This document shows positions 12,545-20,042 of a stretch of DNA of 20,217 nucleotides, in pieces. The translations under genes were made by a program, and so were the position numbers. The notes below the pieces were generated by a model, which did no database searches, was not told the DNA's origin, and was given only the letters and a program-made list of their open reading frames with translations. Source of the stretch: CAZRNB01 sp964601355 (lineage in GTDB: Bacteria > Planctomycetota > Phycisphaerae > Sedimentisphaerales > Anaerobacaceae). Each line of letters starts with the position of its first letter. The stretch's first letter is position 1. The DNA lies in the NCBI GenBank assembly GCA_964601355.1, contig CAZRNB010000048.1, positions 1 to 20,217 on the forward strand, in the 5' to 3' direction.

Positions 12545-14338
12545 ATGTCGAAAGAAAAGGATTTATTAGCATCCGTTAGTGACACTTCAACCGAGAGTGA
12601 ATTTTTCTCGCCGATGCCGGTCGGCTATAAAAAAGGTAAGACCCGCTACGTATTCGTGATGGGCACCGTGATGAGCGGCTTAGGAAAAGGTATATTTTCA
12701 TCCTGTCTTGCCAAGCTCTTGCAGGATAAGGGTTTAAAAGTCGCACCAATAAAGCTCGAAGGCTATCTCAATATAGATTCCGGCACGCTAAATCCCTTCC
12801 GACACGGCGAGGTATTCGTTCTCGATGACGGCATGGAAACCGATATGGACCTCGGCACATACGAGCGGATGCTCGACCAGGATTTAACCAAGGCGAACTT
12901 CGCCACCAGCGGCCAGATATTCAACTCCGTCCTCTACAAGGAACGCCACGGCGACTATCTCGGCAGAGACGTCCAAATGATCCCACATGTCACCGGCGAG
13001 GTCAAACTCAGGCTTCGCCAATTAGCAGCACAAACCAACGCCGACGTCGTATTTGTCGAGGTCGGCGGAACGGTAGGCGATTTGGAAAATGCCTTCTTTA
13101 TCGAGGCTTTACGCGAGCTTGCCTATGAAGAAGGGCCAAATAGTGGCTGCTTCGTTGCTCTTACTTATATATTGGAACCGCCAACCCTCGGCGAGCAAAA
13201 ATCAAAGGCCGCCCAGCTCGGAATCAAGCAGCTAATGCAGTGCGGCATCCAGCCGGACATCATCGCCTGCAGAGCAAGCAATCCTGTTAATCCAAAGGCA
13301 CGAGAAAAGATAAGTATATACAGCAATGTTCCCCTTGAAAGGGTCATATCACTGCCGGATTCAGCCAGTATTTATAAAATACCTTCAATGCTTAGAGATG
13401 CAGGCCTTGATTTTGAAGTGTTGAGATTATTAAAAATCGAGGACAGAATAAATCTTCGCCACGAACGCAAAGCCTGGGCTCAGTGGTGCGATTTTACCGA
13501 TAAAATAGACACATTGACTCGCCAGATAAATATCGGCATAACAGGAAAATACACCGCTGTGCGTGACAGTTACGCCTCGATAATCAACGCGCTCGAGCAC
13601 GCCGGCATAGCACTTGGTTGTGACGCCAAGATTAAATGGATTGAAACGACTAACATTACCGACGACAACGTGGCCGACCTTCTTGCCGACGTTGATGGAA
13701 TTATCGTTCCAGGCGGCTTCGGAACACGCGGCTCAGAAGGAAAAATTGCCTGTATAAAATATGCAAGAGAAAAAAACATCCCCTTTCTCGGATTATGTTT
13801 CGGCTTTCAAATGGCTGTTATAGAATTTGCACGAAACGTCTGTGGTTTGAAACAGGCAAACAGCACAGAGATTGAGCCGGCCTGCACCGAGACGCTCATC
13901 GACGTATTACCGGAGCAGAAAAAAATAGAAGGTCTCGGCGGAAATATGCGTCTCGGCGGACATGATATAGAACTCAAACCTGACACGCTGGCAAGCAGAC
14001 TTTTCGGCAGAAAACAAACAATAAGAATGCGGTTTAGACATCGCTACGAAGTTAATCCCCGCTATATTGAAAATCTCGAAAAGGCTGGCCTTGTATTCTC
14101 CGGAAATGCCCCGAACCAGCCTGCGGTGAGCTCGCCGAACCCGCCTATTATGCAGATATTGGAGATTCCCACACACCCGTTCTTCACGGCTACACAGGCG
14201 CATCCATGCCTGACTTCCAGGCCGCTGCGGCCTCAGCCCATGTTCCTCGGATTAGTCGCAGCTGCGATGCAAAGACATTACCCACAGGAGAAACTACCGG
14301 ATTGCATAGAGGCCGCTGAAAAGCACGCAATGGTATAG
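12545..14338 (+). CDS. pyrG: CTP synthase, divergent, altered glutaminase triad
   Basis: PyrG aminates UTP to CTP using ATP and glutamine, and CTP feeds KdsB encoded upstream. A 33-residue extension precedes RYVFVMGTVMSGLGKG, with P-loop Lys48. Synthase motifs follow: HGEVFVLDDGMETDMDLGTYER, GDYLG..VQMIPHVT, VEVGGTVGD (Glu172) and SIYKIP. Two usually invariant segments differ: the family KLDPYINVDPGT reads KLEGYLNIDSGT, and KTKPTQ reads KSKAAQ. The C-terminal glutaminase has Cys418 in LGLCFGFQ and His553, but the usual QFHPEF is QAHPCL, so the triad glutamate is Cys555. RHRYEVN is kept. The 597 residues exceed the usual 535-550. AAAAAGGAAAA precedes the ATG. It could be an ammonia-preferring or slow-glutaminase CTP synthase, or a second paralog. 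Confidence 0.9.
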   Translation: MSKEKDLLASVSDTSTESEFFSPMPVGYKKGKTRYVFVMGTVMSGLGKGIFSSCLAKLLQDKGLKVAPIKLEGYLNIDSGTLNPFRHGEVFVLDDGMETDMDLGTYERMLDQDLTKANFATSGQIFNSVLYKERHGDYLGRDVQMIPHVTGEVKLRLRQLAAQTNADVVFVEVGGTVGDLENAFFIEALRELAYEEGPNSGCFVALTYILEPPTLGEQKSKAAQLGIKQLMQCGIQPDIIACRASNPVNPKAREKISIYSNVPLERVISLPDSASIYKIPSMLRDAGLDFEVLRLLKIEDRINLRHERKAWAQWCDFTDKIDTLTRQINIGITGKYTAVRDSYASIINALEHAGIALGCDAKIKWIETTNITDDNVADLLADVDGIIVPGGFGTRGSEGKIACIKYAREKNIPFLGLCFGFQMAVIEFARNVCGLKQANSTEIEPACTETLIDVLPEQKKIEGLGGNMRLGGHDIELKPDTLASRLFGRKQTIRMRFRHRYEVNPRYIENLEKAGLVFSGNAPNQPAVSSPNPPIMQILEIPTHPFFTATQAHPCLTSRPLRPQPMFLGLVAAAMQRHYPQEKLPDCIEAAEKHAMV

Positions 14339-14341
14339 TAT

Positions 14342-14400
14342 CGAAGGGTATCAGGCAACCAGGTTATCAAGATGCAGGATATTAGGAAATCAGAATATCA
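14342..14400. repeat. Degenerate TATCAG-type repeat between pyrG and lipoprotein gene
   Basis: The whole spacer is a run of variants of GGTATCAGG, GGTTATCAAG, GGATATTAGG, AATCAG and AATATCAG. It is the same kind of low-fidelity short direct repeat seen in other spacers here. No hairpin with a T-tract is evident, so termination of pyrG is not explained by it. Confidence 0.5.
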
Positions 14401-14790
14401 GAAAAAATAGCATCTTTCCTGTTTGAGCTTTTCTATTTGTGCTTTGAGGTCTTTAATCTCCTCTCGCAATTTCGCATTTTCCTCCATTACCATAGCTAAG
14501 ACTTTATCTACCTGCTCTTTAACTTTTTGCTGTAGCTGCTTTTCCAAAGCCTCTTTTTGCTCTAAGCACTTCGATAACTGTTCTTTTAGCAGCTTTACTT
14601 CTTTTTCGTGCTCCTTTGTAAGAATCTCAATTTTCTGGTCACGCTGATTTAAATCTTTCTTCAACTGGATGTTTTCAGCCGCTATGATTCTACCTTTTTT
14701 CTCGCCGGCCAGCTCCTTCTGGCAGCCCGCGCTCAATACAACAACCACACTTATTACAAAAAGAAATGCCCTCTGAATTGTTTTTTTCAT
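14398..14790 (-). CDS. Small coiled-coil lipoprotein
   Basis: I recognise no named family. The 130-residue protein starts MKKTIQRAFLFVISVVVVLSAGC, a lipoprotein signal with lipobox LSAGC and lipid-bearing Cys23. The remainder is almost entirely charged heptad-like sequence (Lys, Glu, Gln, Leu), consistent with one long coiled coil, ending KQERCYFF. It is probably tethered to a membrane facing the periplasm, perhaps a structural or Lpp-like spacer protein, but that is inference. AAAGGA lies about eight bases before the ATG at 14788-14790. It follows the MTA phosphorylase gene on the same strand after a 77-nt spacer containing a strong hairpin, so it may or may not share its transcript. Confidence 0.8.
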   Translation of the reverse strand: MKKTIQRAFLFVISVVVVLSAGCQKELAGEKKGRIIAAENIQLKKDLNQRDQKIEILTKEHEKEVKLLKEQLSKCLEQKEALEKQLQQKVKEQVDKVLAMVMEENAKLREEIKDLKAQIEKLKQERCYFF

Positions 14791-14817
14791 TCCGGAATCC
14801 TTTCGCTTTTATTTAGC

Positions 14818-14858
14818 CCCCAGTTTGGATTCCCGCAAGGCGGGGTCCCTCACTGGGG
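14818..14858. terminator. Strong hairpin downstream of MTA phosphorylase gene
   Basis: CCCCAGT (14818-14824) pairs with ACTGGGG (14852-14858), and inside it CCCGC (14832-14836) pairs with GCGGG (14840-14844). On the minus strand it begins ten bases after the stop of the 14868-15743 gene and is followed by GGCTAAATAAAAG, with no long U-tract. It could act as a terminator or stabilising 3' hairpin. The sequence TTTAGCCCCC at its edge recurs at 19035-19044. Confidence 0.45.
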
Positions 14859-14867
14859 ATTATTCTG

Positions 14868-15743
14868 TTAGTCAAAAAGCTCTTTTAATTTTTTCCTATC
14901 AGCCGGCTTGATTTCCTTGGGGTTCGTCCAAACCGCCAAATCCAGGCTCTTCCTGCAGGAACAATCCTTGCCGCCCAGCTCGTGCTCGCTCGACAAAACA
15001 GCCTGTAAAAGTTTCAGGCAATTATCCGTCGCCGTGCCGAGATTGGCAATTATTTCCTTTAACAGAGATTGCTTGCTCTTTTTGCTATTATGCTTCTGCC
15101 AACAATCGTAGTCGCTGACCAATGCAATCAGAGCGTAGCATATTTGCGCCTCTCTGGCTAATTTTGCCTCAGGCATAGCGGTCATGCCGATCAAGTCACC
15201 ACCCCATGCACGGTGCATAAGAGATTCTGCCCTTGTGGAGAACTGCGGCCCTTCCATACATACATAAGTGCCTTTAGGATGCGCTTTAACTCCGCCTTTT
15301 TTAGCGGTATCTATAAGTACCCCTCGAGCTCGCGGACAAACAGGCTCAGACATCTCGCAATGCACCGCTGCGAAACCGCCGAAGAAGGTGCCGGCACGCC
15401 TGAAAGTTTTATCTATAAACTGGTCAACAATAACCAAATTACCGGGGGCAATCTTGGCTCGGAGAGACCCTACCGCCCCGCTGCTTATAACTACACGAAC
15501 GCCGAGTTTTTTTAAGGCGAAAATATTAGCTGTATAAGGCACCTCGCACGGCGAAAGCTTGTGTCCCCTGCCGTGACGATTCAAGAACGCAATTTGCCTT
15601 TTGCCGAAAGTGCCGAGCATAATAGCCGTGCTTGGTTTGCCGAATGGCGTCTTGACATCACGAAATTTTACATCTGTCAGCCGCTCAGCCAACGCATCGC
15701 CCAATCCGGTACCGCCTATTATTCCAACTAACTCTTTTGCCAT
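14868..15743 (-). CDS. mtnP: S-methyl-5'-thioadenosine phosphorylase
   Basis: The enzyme phosphorolyses methylthioadenosine, the by-product of polyamine and related synthesis, to adenine and methylthioribose-1-phosphate for methionine salvage. The start chosen is the ATG at 15741-15743 (MAKELVGIIGGTGLG), because GAGG lies at good spacing before it; an upstream in-frame ATG at 15758 adds MRLGK but has no ribosome site. Motifs in order: GIIGGTGLG, NRHGRGH, PYTANIFALK, SSGAVGSLR, VIVDQFIDKT, CMEGPQFSTRAES, GMTAMPEAKLAREAQICYA and SDYDCW. The Asp pair in SDYDCW is that of human MTAP and favours 6-aminopurines over guanosine or inosine. The C-terminal extension (about 40 residues with GGKDCSCRKSLDLAVW) is longer than in human MTAP. 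No other methionine-salvage gene is visible. Confidence 0.92.
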   Translation of the reverse strand: MAKELVGIIGGTGLGDALAERLTDVKFRDVKTPFGKPSTAIMLGTFGKRQIAFLNRHGRGHKLSPCEVPYTANIFALKKLGVRVVISSGAVGSLRAKIAPGNLVIVDQFIDKTFRRAGTFFGGFAAVHCEMSEPVCPRARGVLIDTAKKGGVKAHPKGTYVCMEGPQFSTRAESLMHRAWGGDLIGMTAMPEAKLAREAQICYALIALVSDYDCWQKHNSKKSKQSLLKEIIANLGTATDNCLKLLQAVLSSEHELGGKDCSCRKSLDLAVWTNPKEIKPADRKKLKELFD

Positions 15744-15800
15744 TTTCCCAAGCCTCATTTATTCTAAATTGAGATTGCTTTGCAGAAAAGAGCAAAGGTT

Positions 15801-15913
15801 GTCATTTCGAGCGAGCCAAAGGCGAGTCGAGAAATCTGTTTTCGAGCAGATTTCTCCACTTCACCCCCGTTTCTGTCTTCGACAGAAGACACGGGGGCTT
15901 CGGTCGAAACGAC
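15801..15913. repeat. Inverted-repeat element, GTCATTTCGAG type (113 bp)
   Basis: GTCATTTCGA (15801-15810) is mirrored with one mismatch by TCGAAACGAC (15904-15913). It contains two internal hairpins: GAGAAATCTG paired with CAGATTTCTC (15830-15857), and CCCCCGT paired with ACGGGGG around a CTGTC/GACAG stem (15864-15897). Flanks AGAAAAGA and TCTTTTCT just outside are also complementary. It fills much of the 337-bp gap between the MTA phosphorylase gene and the TIGR04076 gene. Apart from the promoter at 16025 I see nothing else in that gap. Confidence 0.75.
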
Positions 15914-16024
15914 ATGCAGTCTTTTCTACAAAACGAACATAGATTATAGTAATTCGTCTTCCGGCCATTTACAATCTTTTTAACAACATCTCTATAAAAA
16001 TTGCACTTCGACATTAAAAATACC

Positions 16025-16054
16025 TTGAACAAAATAACGTTCGCCGCATATAGT
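16025..16054 (+). promoter_or_regulatory. Candidate promoter of the TIGR04076-family gene
   Basis: TTGAAC (16025-16030) and TATAGT (16049-16054) are separated by 18 nt, close to sigma70 consensus. Transcription would start near 16061, about 35 nt before the ATG at 16096. Confidence 0.45.
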
Positions 16055-16095
16055 ATTGCATATTTGAGCTAATTGGCTTTTCGAGAGAAGATTGT

Positions 16096-16383
16096 ATGGA
16101 TTTGGTAGTCACCGTAGCAAAGATTAAAGGGCACTGCCCAACGTTTAAAGCGGGTGATACATTCACACTCAAGGCCGGCTATCAACTGGTAAGTGACATA
16201 CCTGTTTGTATGCACGCATTAGCGGCCATAATGCCCTTTTATAATGCTCTGAGCATTTCGGAACCCGTGCAATGGGGACTGGATGGCAAAAAGGATAAGA
16301 GCAAGGCCTACATTCAATGTCCCGACCCCTTTGACTGCACAGATGGCGGAACCGTTATCTTTGAGATAACAAAGGTCAGATAG
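16096..16383 (+). CDS. TIGR04076 family protein
   Basis: A 95-residue protein that I recognise as the TIGR04076 family, small proteins of unknown function with conserved cysteines. The family pattern is visible: VKIKGHCP-like opening (KIKGHCPTFKAGD, Cys14), VCMHALAAIMPFYNAL (Cys38), AYIQCPDP (Cys75) and CTDGGTVIFEI (Cys81). The four conserved cysteines suggest metal, Fe-S or corrinoid-related binding, but this is inference. It has its own likely promoter (16025-16054) and a GAGAGAAG site before the ATG. It is flanked by convergent genes and not in an operon. Confidence 0.88.
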   Translation: MDLVVTVAKIKGHCPTFKAGDTFTLKAGYQLVSDIPVCMHALAAIMPFYNALSISEPVQWGLDGKKDKSKAYIQCPDPFDCTDGGTVIFEITKVR

Positions 16384-16385
16384 AT

Positions 16386-16471
16386 TGACACGGCCATCCC
16401 CAAGCTTGGACTCTGCTTTGCTGGAGTCCTTTGCCTGGGGCTGCCACCCTTTATTTATCTATTGGGTGTCA
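16386..16471. repeat. Foldback element between convergent genes, possible bidirectional terminator
   Basis: TGACAC (16386-16391) and GTGTCA (16466-16471) bound a nested structure: CCCCA with TGGGG, and GGACTC with GAGTCC around a TGCTTTGCTG loop. The plus-strand side is followed by CCACCCTTTATTTATC. The GGCCATCCCCAA and GCTGCCACCC blocks are shared with the kdsB insertion at 10838-10920. It lies between the TIGR04076 gene and the end of the symporter gene. Confidence 0.5.
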
Positions 16472-16531
16472 TTGACTAAACATGTACCCAGCTTCTGCGG
16501 ATAGAGTGCGTCATCGAAGTCTCAGATCGAG

Positions 16532-18019
16532 TCAGCGGAAGGCACGTATACAGGTTGCGTTCATTAGGCCGAAAAGACCGGCGACCGCAATCAATGCCGC
16601 AGTTCCCAATGCACCTACGATAATCCCGTCAATATTACACTGCACCCACTGCCACGGCTCGGCTAAGTTGCGAGCAAAAGTCCCCCAGCTAATAACAGCT
16701 ATACTTACTGCTATCGATACAAGACCCTGCCATAGATGAAGCCGAACTTTTAGAAAAGACAAAATAAACAGCCCCAGAATTCCGCCGCCGAAGATACCGG
16801 AAATTTGCCACCAAACATCCAATGCGCTGTGTGCCCGAATCATCAAAACGGCAAATCCGATTCCGAGCAGTCCCCATACCACTGTCGCCAGACGTAAAAA
16901 TAATACGCTTGTCCGGTCACCAATTTTAGGGGCAAAATATCGCTTATAGAAGTCTAGCAATAAAACAGTAGCCGAGCAATTCAATGCCGAATCCACGGTG
17001 CTCATCGCAGCAGCTATGATAGCAACGATAATTAAGCCTTTTAGACCTGCCGGCATCTGTGTCGCGATGAAATAAGGAAAGACCTGGTCGCCTTTGGTTA
17101 CCTCTTCTGCAAGTTTTTCTCCGCCTGGGCTATAAAATGCAAAAAGAGCCGTGCCGATATAAAGAAAAACCGCCGTAAGGGGAATGTAAATCAGCATGGC
17201 AATCCAGATTGAGCGTTTCGCCGCTTGCTCCGTAGGAACGGAGGAATACTTCTGCACATAGTTCTGGTCCGCCAGCAGATTCCGCAGATTTTCCGTGATC
17301 CCATAAATAATCATAACCCATATCGTTCGGCAGGACAATGACAAATTCCAGCTTCCAAAGCTGAATTTATTATTGTCAATCGCCGCTTGAATAAGGGGCT
17401 GCTCCCCTGAAAAGATACGCAGCGATAAAATAACAGCACAAACAAGAATACCTACAATCATAATTGCCGACTGTACAACGTCCGTCCAAATCACCGCCTC
17501 CATCCCGCCAAGCAGTGTATAAATAATGGTAACGAGGCCGATGACTACAATCACAGCAGAAATATTCCAGGGAACAAACTCACTTAGCAACAAGCCGACC
17601 AGGTAAAGAATTACCGCAACTCGCCCGACCATATACAGCAGAAACGATAATCCCGCATATATTCTTGCCCAGGAGCCGAATCTGTCATCCAAAAACGAAT
17701 AAACCGATATTAACTGCGTTTTGCGATAATAAGGCACGGTGTATTTGCAAACCAGCCAGGCCACAGGAAAGATGCAAAGCGAGAAAATAATGGGATGCCA
17801 GTTGGAATCGAAGGCCTTGCCCGGCGTGGCAATATAGGAGATGCTGCTGGTATAAGTGCTCATCACGGCTAATCCAGCCGCCCAGGTGGGAATTGAACGG
17901 CCGGCAACCATAAACTTGTCCGCTGTCCCGCACTTACGCGAGTAGTAAAGACCCATTGCAATCATAAGACAGCAATAGAAAAAAAGAATGCCAATATCAA
18001 CAGCGCTAAGACCCACCAT
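16532..18019 (-). CDS. Sodium:solute symporter family transporter
   Basis: A 495-residue inner-membrane protein of the SSS/SLC5 family, importing a solute with Na+. About 13 hydrophobic segments run through it. Family features are YYSRKCGTADKFMVAGRSIPTWAAGLAVMSTYTSS (first helices and the first-Na-site helix), YTLLGGMEAVIWTDVVQSAIMI (helix 5-6 region), KGLIIVAIIAAAMSTVDSALNCSATVLLLDFYKR (the conserved AAxMSTxDS motif) and a GIFGGGILGLF helix. The substrate cannot be told; sugars, sialic acid, proline or carboxylates all occur in the family. The ATG at 18017-18019 has no clear ribosome site. It is divergent from queG with an 84-nt gap and convergent with the TIGR04076 gene. Confidence 0.92.
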   Translation of the reverse strand: MVGLSAVDIGILFFYCCLMIAMGLYYSRKCGTADKFMVAGRSIPTWAAGLAVMSTYTSSISYIATPGKAFDSNWHPIIFSLCIFPVAWLVCKYTVPYYRKTQLISVYSFLDDRFGSWARIYAGLSFLLYMVGRVAVILYLVGLLLSEFVPWNISAVIVVIGLVTIIYTLLGGMEAVIWTDVVQSAIMIVGILVCAVILSLRIFSGEQPLIQAAIDNNKFSFGSWNLSLSCRTIWVMIIYGITENLRNLLADQNYVQKYSSVPTEQAAKRSIWIAMLIYIPLTAVFLYIGTALFAFYSPGGEKLAEEVTKGDQVFPYFIATQMPAGLKGLIIVAIIAAAMSTVDSALNCSATVLLLDFYKRYFAPKIGDRTSVLFLRLATVVWGLLGIGFAVLMIRAHSALDVWWQISGIFGGGILGLFILSFLKVRLHLWQGLVSIAVSIAVISWGTFARNLAEPWQWVQCNIDGIIVGALGTAALIAVAGLFGLMNATCIRAFR

Positions 18020-18090
18020 TATAATTTATCCAATCGTATCCTATCCTGTTAGCTTTCCATTCTGTTATTAAACTGGCCCAACATTTTTAG

Positions 18091-18096
18091 TATAAT
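18091..18096 (+). promoter_or_regulatory. -10 box placing queG transcription start at its ATG
   Basis: A perfect TATAAT ends seven bases before the queG ATG (18104). A weak -35 (TTAAAC, 18068-18073) is at 17-nt spacing. Transcription would start at or within a base or two of the A of the ATG, predicting a leaderless mRNA; no Shine-Dalgarno is present. Confidence 0.5.
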
Positions 18097-18103
18097 TGTT
18101 TTT

Positions 18104-19039
18104 ATGGGATTATTGCAAGATATAAAGTGCAAAGCGCTGGAGCTGGGTTTTGATTTAGTCGGTATAACCAATACATTACCAATAGACACTAAGCAGGCTG
18201 AACTATTTATCGGCTGGCTAAAGTCCGGCTTCGCAGGCCAAATGAGCTACCTGCAAAGAAATCTTGATAAAAGAATCAACCCAGCCAAACTTTTAAAAAA
18301 TGCTCAATCCATAATCGTTGTAGGATTAAACTATAAACTACCAAAACACAAATCATCCGGCGCGACGACTTCCACAGGCAAAATCGTAAGCTACGCTCAA
18401 TATGAAGATTATCACTTATTTATAAAGAAACAATTACGCAAGCTCACCGATTTCATCAGCACAATCACCGGTTCTGACAATAAATTTAAAATCTGTATTG
18501 ACTCAGCACCGGTAGCTGAGAGGGCATTGACAGCCAGAGCAGGCCTGGGTTTTATTGGTAAAAATCATTTACTAATCAATCCCAAGCTTGGGCCACAAGT
18601 TTTTTTGGGCGAAATAATAACTACTCAGAAACTGCAACCCGACAGACAAATTGCACACGATTGTTCAAACTGCAATAAGTGCATCGCCGCCTGCCCGACT
18701 GGAGCGTTGCAGACCGACGGCCAATTTGATGCCACTAAATGTATCAATTATTTGACAATCGAATACAAGGACCAAATACCCGCTGACTTAGCTAAAAGAA
18801 TAGGCGATCGGCTGTTCGGCTGCGATGAATGTATCCTTGCTTGTCCCTATCAACAAAATGCGCCGGTGTGTAAAAATAAGCAGTTCAAATTCTATAACGA
18901 TAGAGCTGAACTTAATCTGCAGGAGATTTTGGAATTGACGGATGAACAGTTTGAAAAACGATTTGCCGGCTCGGTGATTAAACGTTTAGGCCTTGCAGGC
19001 TTGCAAAGAAATGCCCAAATCTGCCTCGAAAATATTTAG
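18104..19039 (+). CDS. queG: Epoxyqueuosine reductase
   Basis: QueG reduces epoxyqueuosine to queuosine in tRNA with cobalamin and two [4Fe-4S] clusters, the last step of Q34 modification. The 311 residues fit short QueG forms lacking the longer C-terminal extension of E. coli. Visible features are the substrate-region IDSAPVAERALTARAGLGFIGKN with proton-donor Asp133, the cluster ligands Cys187, 190, 193 and 197 in CSNCNKCIAACPTGAL, Cys213 in KCINYLTIEYK, and Cys240, 243 and 247 in GCDECILACPYQQNAP. The start agrees with the family and with a -10 box seven bases upstream. It is monocistronic here, convergent with the cofE-like gene. Confidence 0.93.
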   Translation: MGLLQDIKCKALELGFDLVGITNTLPIDTKQAELFIGWLKSGFAGQMSYLQRNLDKRINPAKLLKNAQSIIVVGLNYKLPKHKSSGATTSTGKIVSYAQYEDYHLFIKKQLRKLTDFISTITGSDNKFKICIDSAPVAERALTARAGLGFIGKNHLLINPKLGPQVFLGEIITTQKLQPDRQIAHDCSNCNKCIAACPTGALQTDGQFDATKCINYLTIEYKDQIPADLAKRIGDRLFGCDECILACPYQQNAPVCKNKQFKFYNDRAELNLQEILELTDEQFEKRFAGSVIKRLGLAGLQRNAQICLENI

Positions 19040-19060
19040 CCCCCCGGTTTATCCGGTGGG
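19040..19060. terminator. Hairpin between convergent queG and cofE-like genes
   Basis: CCC.CCGG (19040-19047) pairs with CCGG.GGG (19053-19060) with one C-T mismatch. It begins immediately after the queG TAG and is followed by TTCCCTTTAAATAAA. It may serve both convergent genes, and is related in sequence to the hairpin at 14818-14858. Confidence 0.45.
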
Positions 19061-19066
19061 TTCCCT

Positions 19067-19990
19067 TTAAATAAACCAGGAAGCAATTTTGAAAAGCATA
19101 CGCGTTTTGAAACCGTACGCATAAGAGCTTGCACGCAATGTAGCTTTAATTGCCCGGGCGGCATCGCCGTCACTTGTTCGCGGCAAAATGGTATTGGAGA
19201 TATTCTCTGTCTCATTAATCTCGTACTGGCAGCCTCTTATTATGGCTGCGGGAATACCGGCTCCGGTTTGGCCGAAAACCAGCGTTGAGGCGGCAGTTAG
19301 CTCATAAGCAACCAGGTCTATTCCGCCGAACTTGGCTCTGCCGTGCAGGTCTTTTTGGCCGAACATCCTTGATATCGGTTCGATGCCGGATGAACCTATT
19401 GCAAAATCCATTGTGCCGAAAGGTATCATCTCCGTATCAGCTAAAATGACAGCCAATTTTTTGCCGGTCATCTTCTGGATTTGCCCTCTTATTTTTCGCG
19501 CCTCGCCATCCGGGTCTTTGGGCATCAGGCTCATAATCCCAGCGGGGTGGTTTGAGCCGTCGATACCAGCATCGCAGGTGTGGATTCGGCCGTCTCTACC
19601 CTGCGTTATGCAAACCGCCTGCTCGTGGTCGATAAGCTCCTGGCTAATTCCGGTATCTTTGCAGGTTCGCAGAATGTGCCGTTCAAGAACGCCTTTGAGT
19701 GGAATAATTGCGAGGATTTTATGGCCCTCATCGAAAATCATTTGCAGCCACTTGGCATCTTTGCCGGTTCGCGCCGATATTGCCAGAGCCTTTTTGCTCG
19801 GCGTCACCTCGCTGAATTTCCTTAATCTGCCGATGGCTTTGGACACAATCTTGCTTGTCAGAACGATAATATCCTTCTCTTGAAAACCGCTTATTTCTTC
19901 GTTGCAGGCCTTGACGATAATCTCAGCCAGATTATCGCCCTCTTTTATTTCCGGTATCGTCTGCAAACCCAAGATTTCTATTTTATTCAT
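19067..19990 (-). CDS. CofE-family (F420-0:glutamate ligase-like) protein
   Basis: CofE adds gamma-linked glutamates to coenzyme F420-0 using GTP. This 307-residue protein has the family layout: IIVLTSKIVSKAIGR (41-55), DAGIDGSNHPAG, LMPKDPDGEARKIR, AVILADTEM, FGTMDFAIGSSGIEPI, AYELTAASTLVFGQTGAGIPAAIIRG. However, where canonical CofE has SDTFGRPWR it reads ADTEMIPFG, so a conserved active-site segment is altered. It may be a paralog acting on another gamma-carboxyl acceptor; no other F420 genes are near. Its length exceeds the roughly 250 of archaeal CofE, with a basic C-terminal extension ending in a hydrophobic ASWFI. AAGGA precedes the ATG at 19988-19990. Confidence 0.8.
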   Translation of the reverse strand: MNKIEILGLQTIPEIKEGDNLAEIIVKACNEEISGFQEKDIIVLTSKIVSKAIGRLRKFSEVTPSKKALAISARTGKDAKWLQMIFDEGHKILAIIPLKGVLERHILRTCKDTGISQELIDHEQAVCITQGRDGRIHTCDAGIDGSNHPAGIMSLMPKDPDGEARKIRGQIQKMTGKKLAVILADTEMIPFGTMDFAIGSSGIEPISRMFGQKDLHGRAKFGGIDLVAYELTAASTLVFGQTGAGIPAAIIRGCQYEINETENISNTILPRTSDGDAARAIKATLRASSYAYGFKTRMLFKIASWFI

Positions 19991-20042
19991 AGTTTATCCT
20001 TCGACAATTTAAAATCTACTATGGCGTTTTTTGGTGTGTGAC

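Noticed and set aside
19332..19883. Plus-strand 183-codon open frame
   Set aside because: Antisense to the cofE-like gene, whose own motifs are clear; no independent support.
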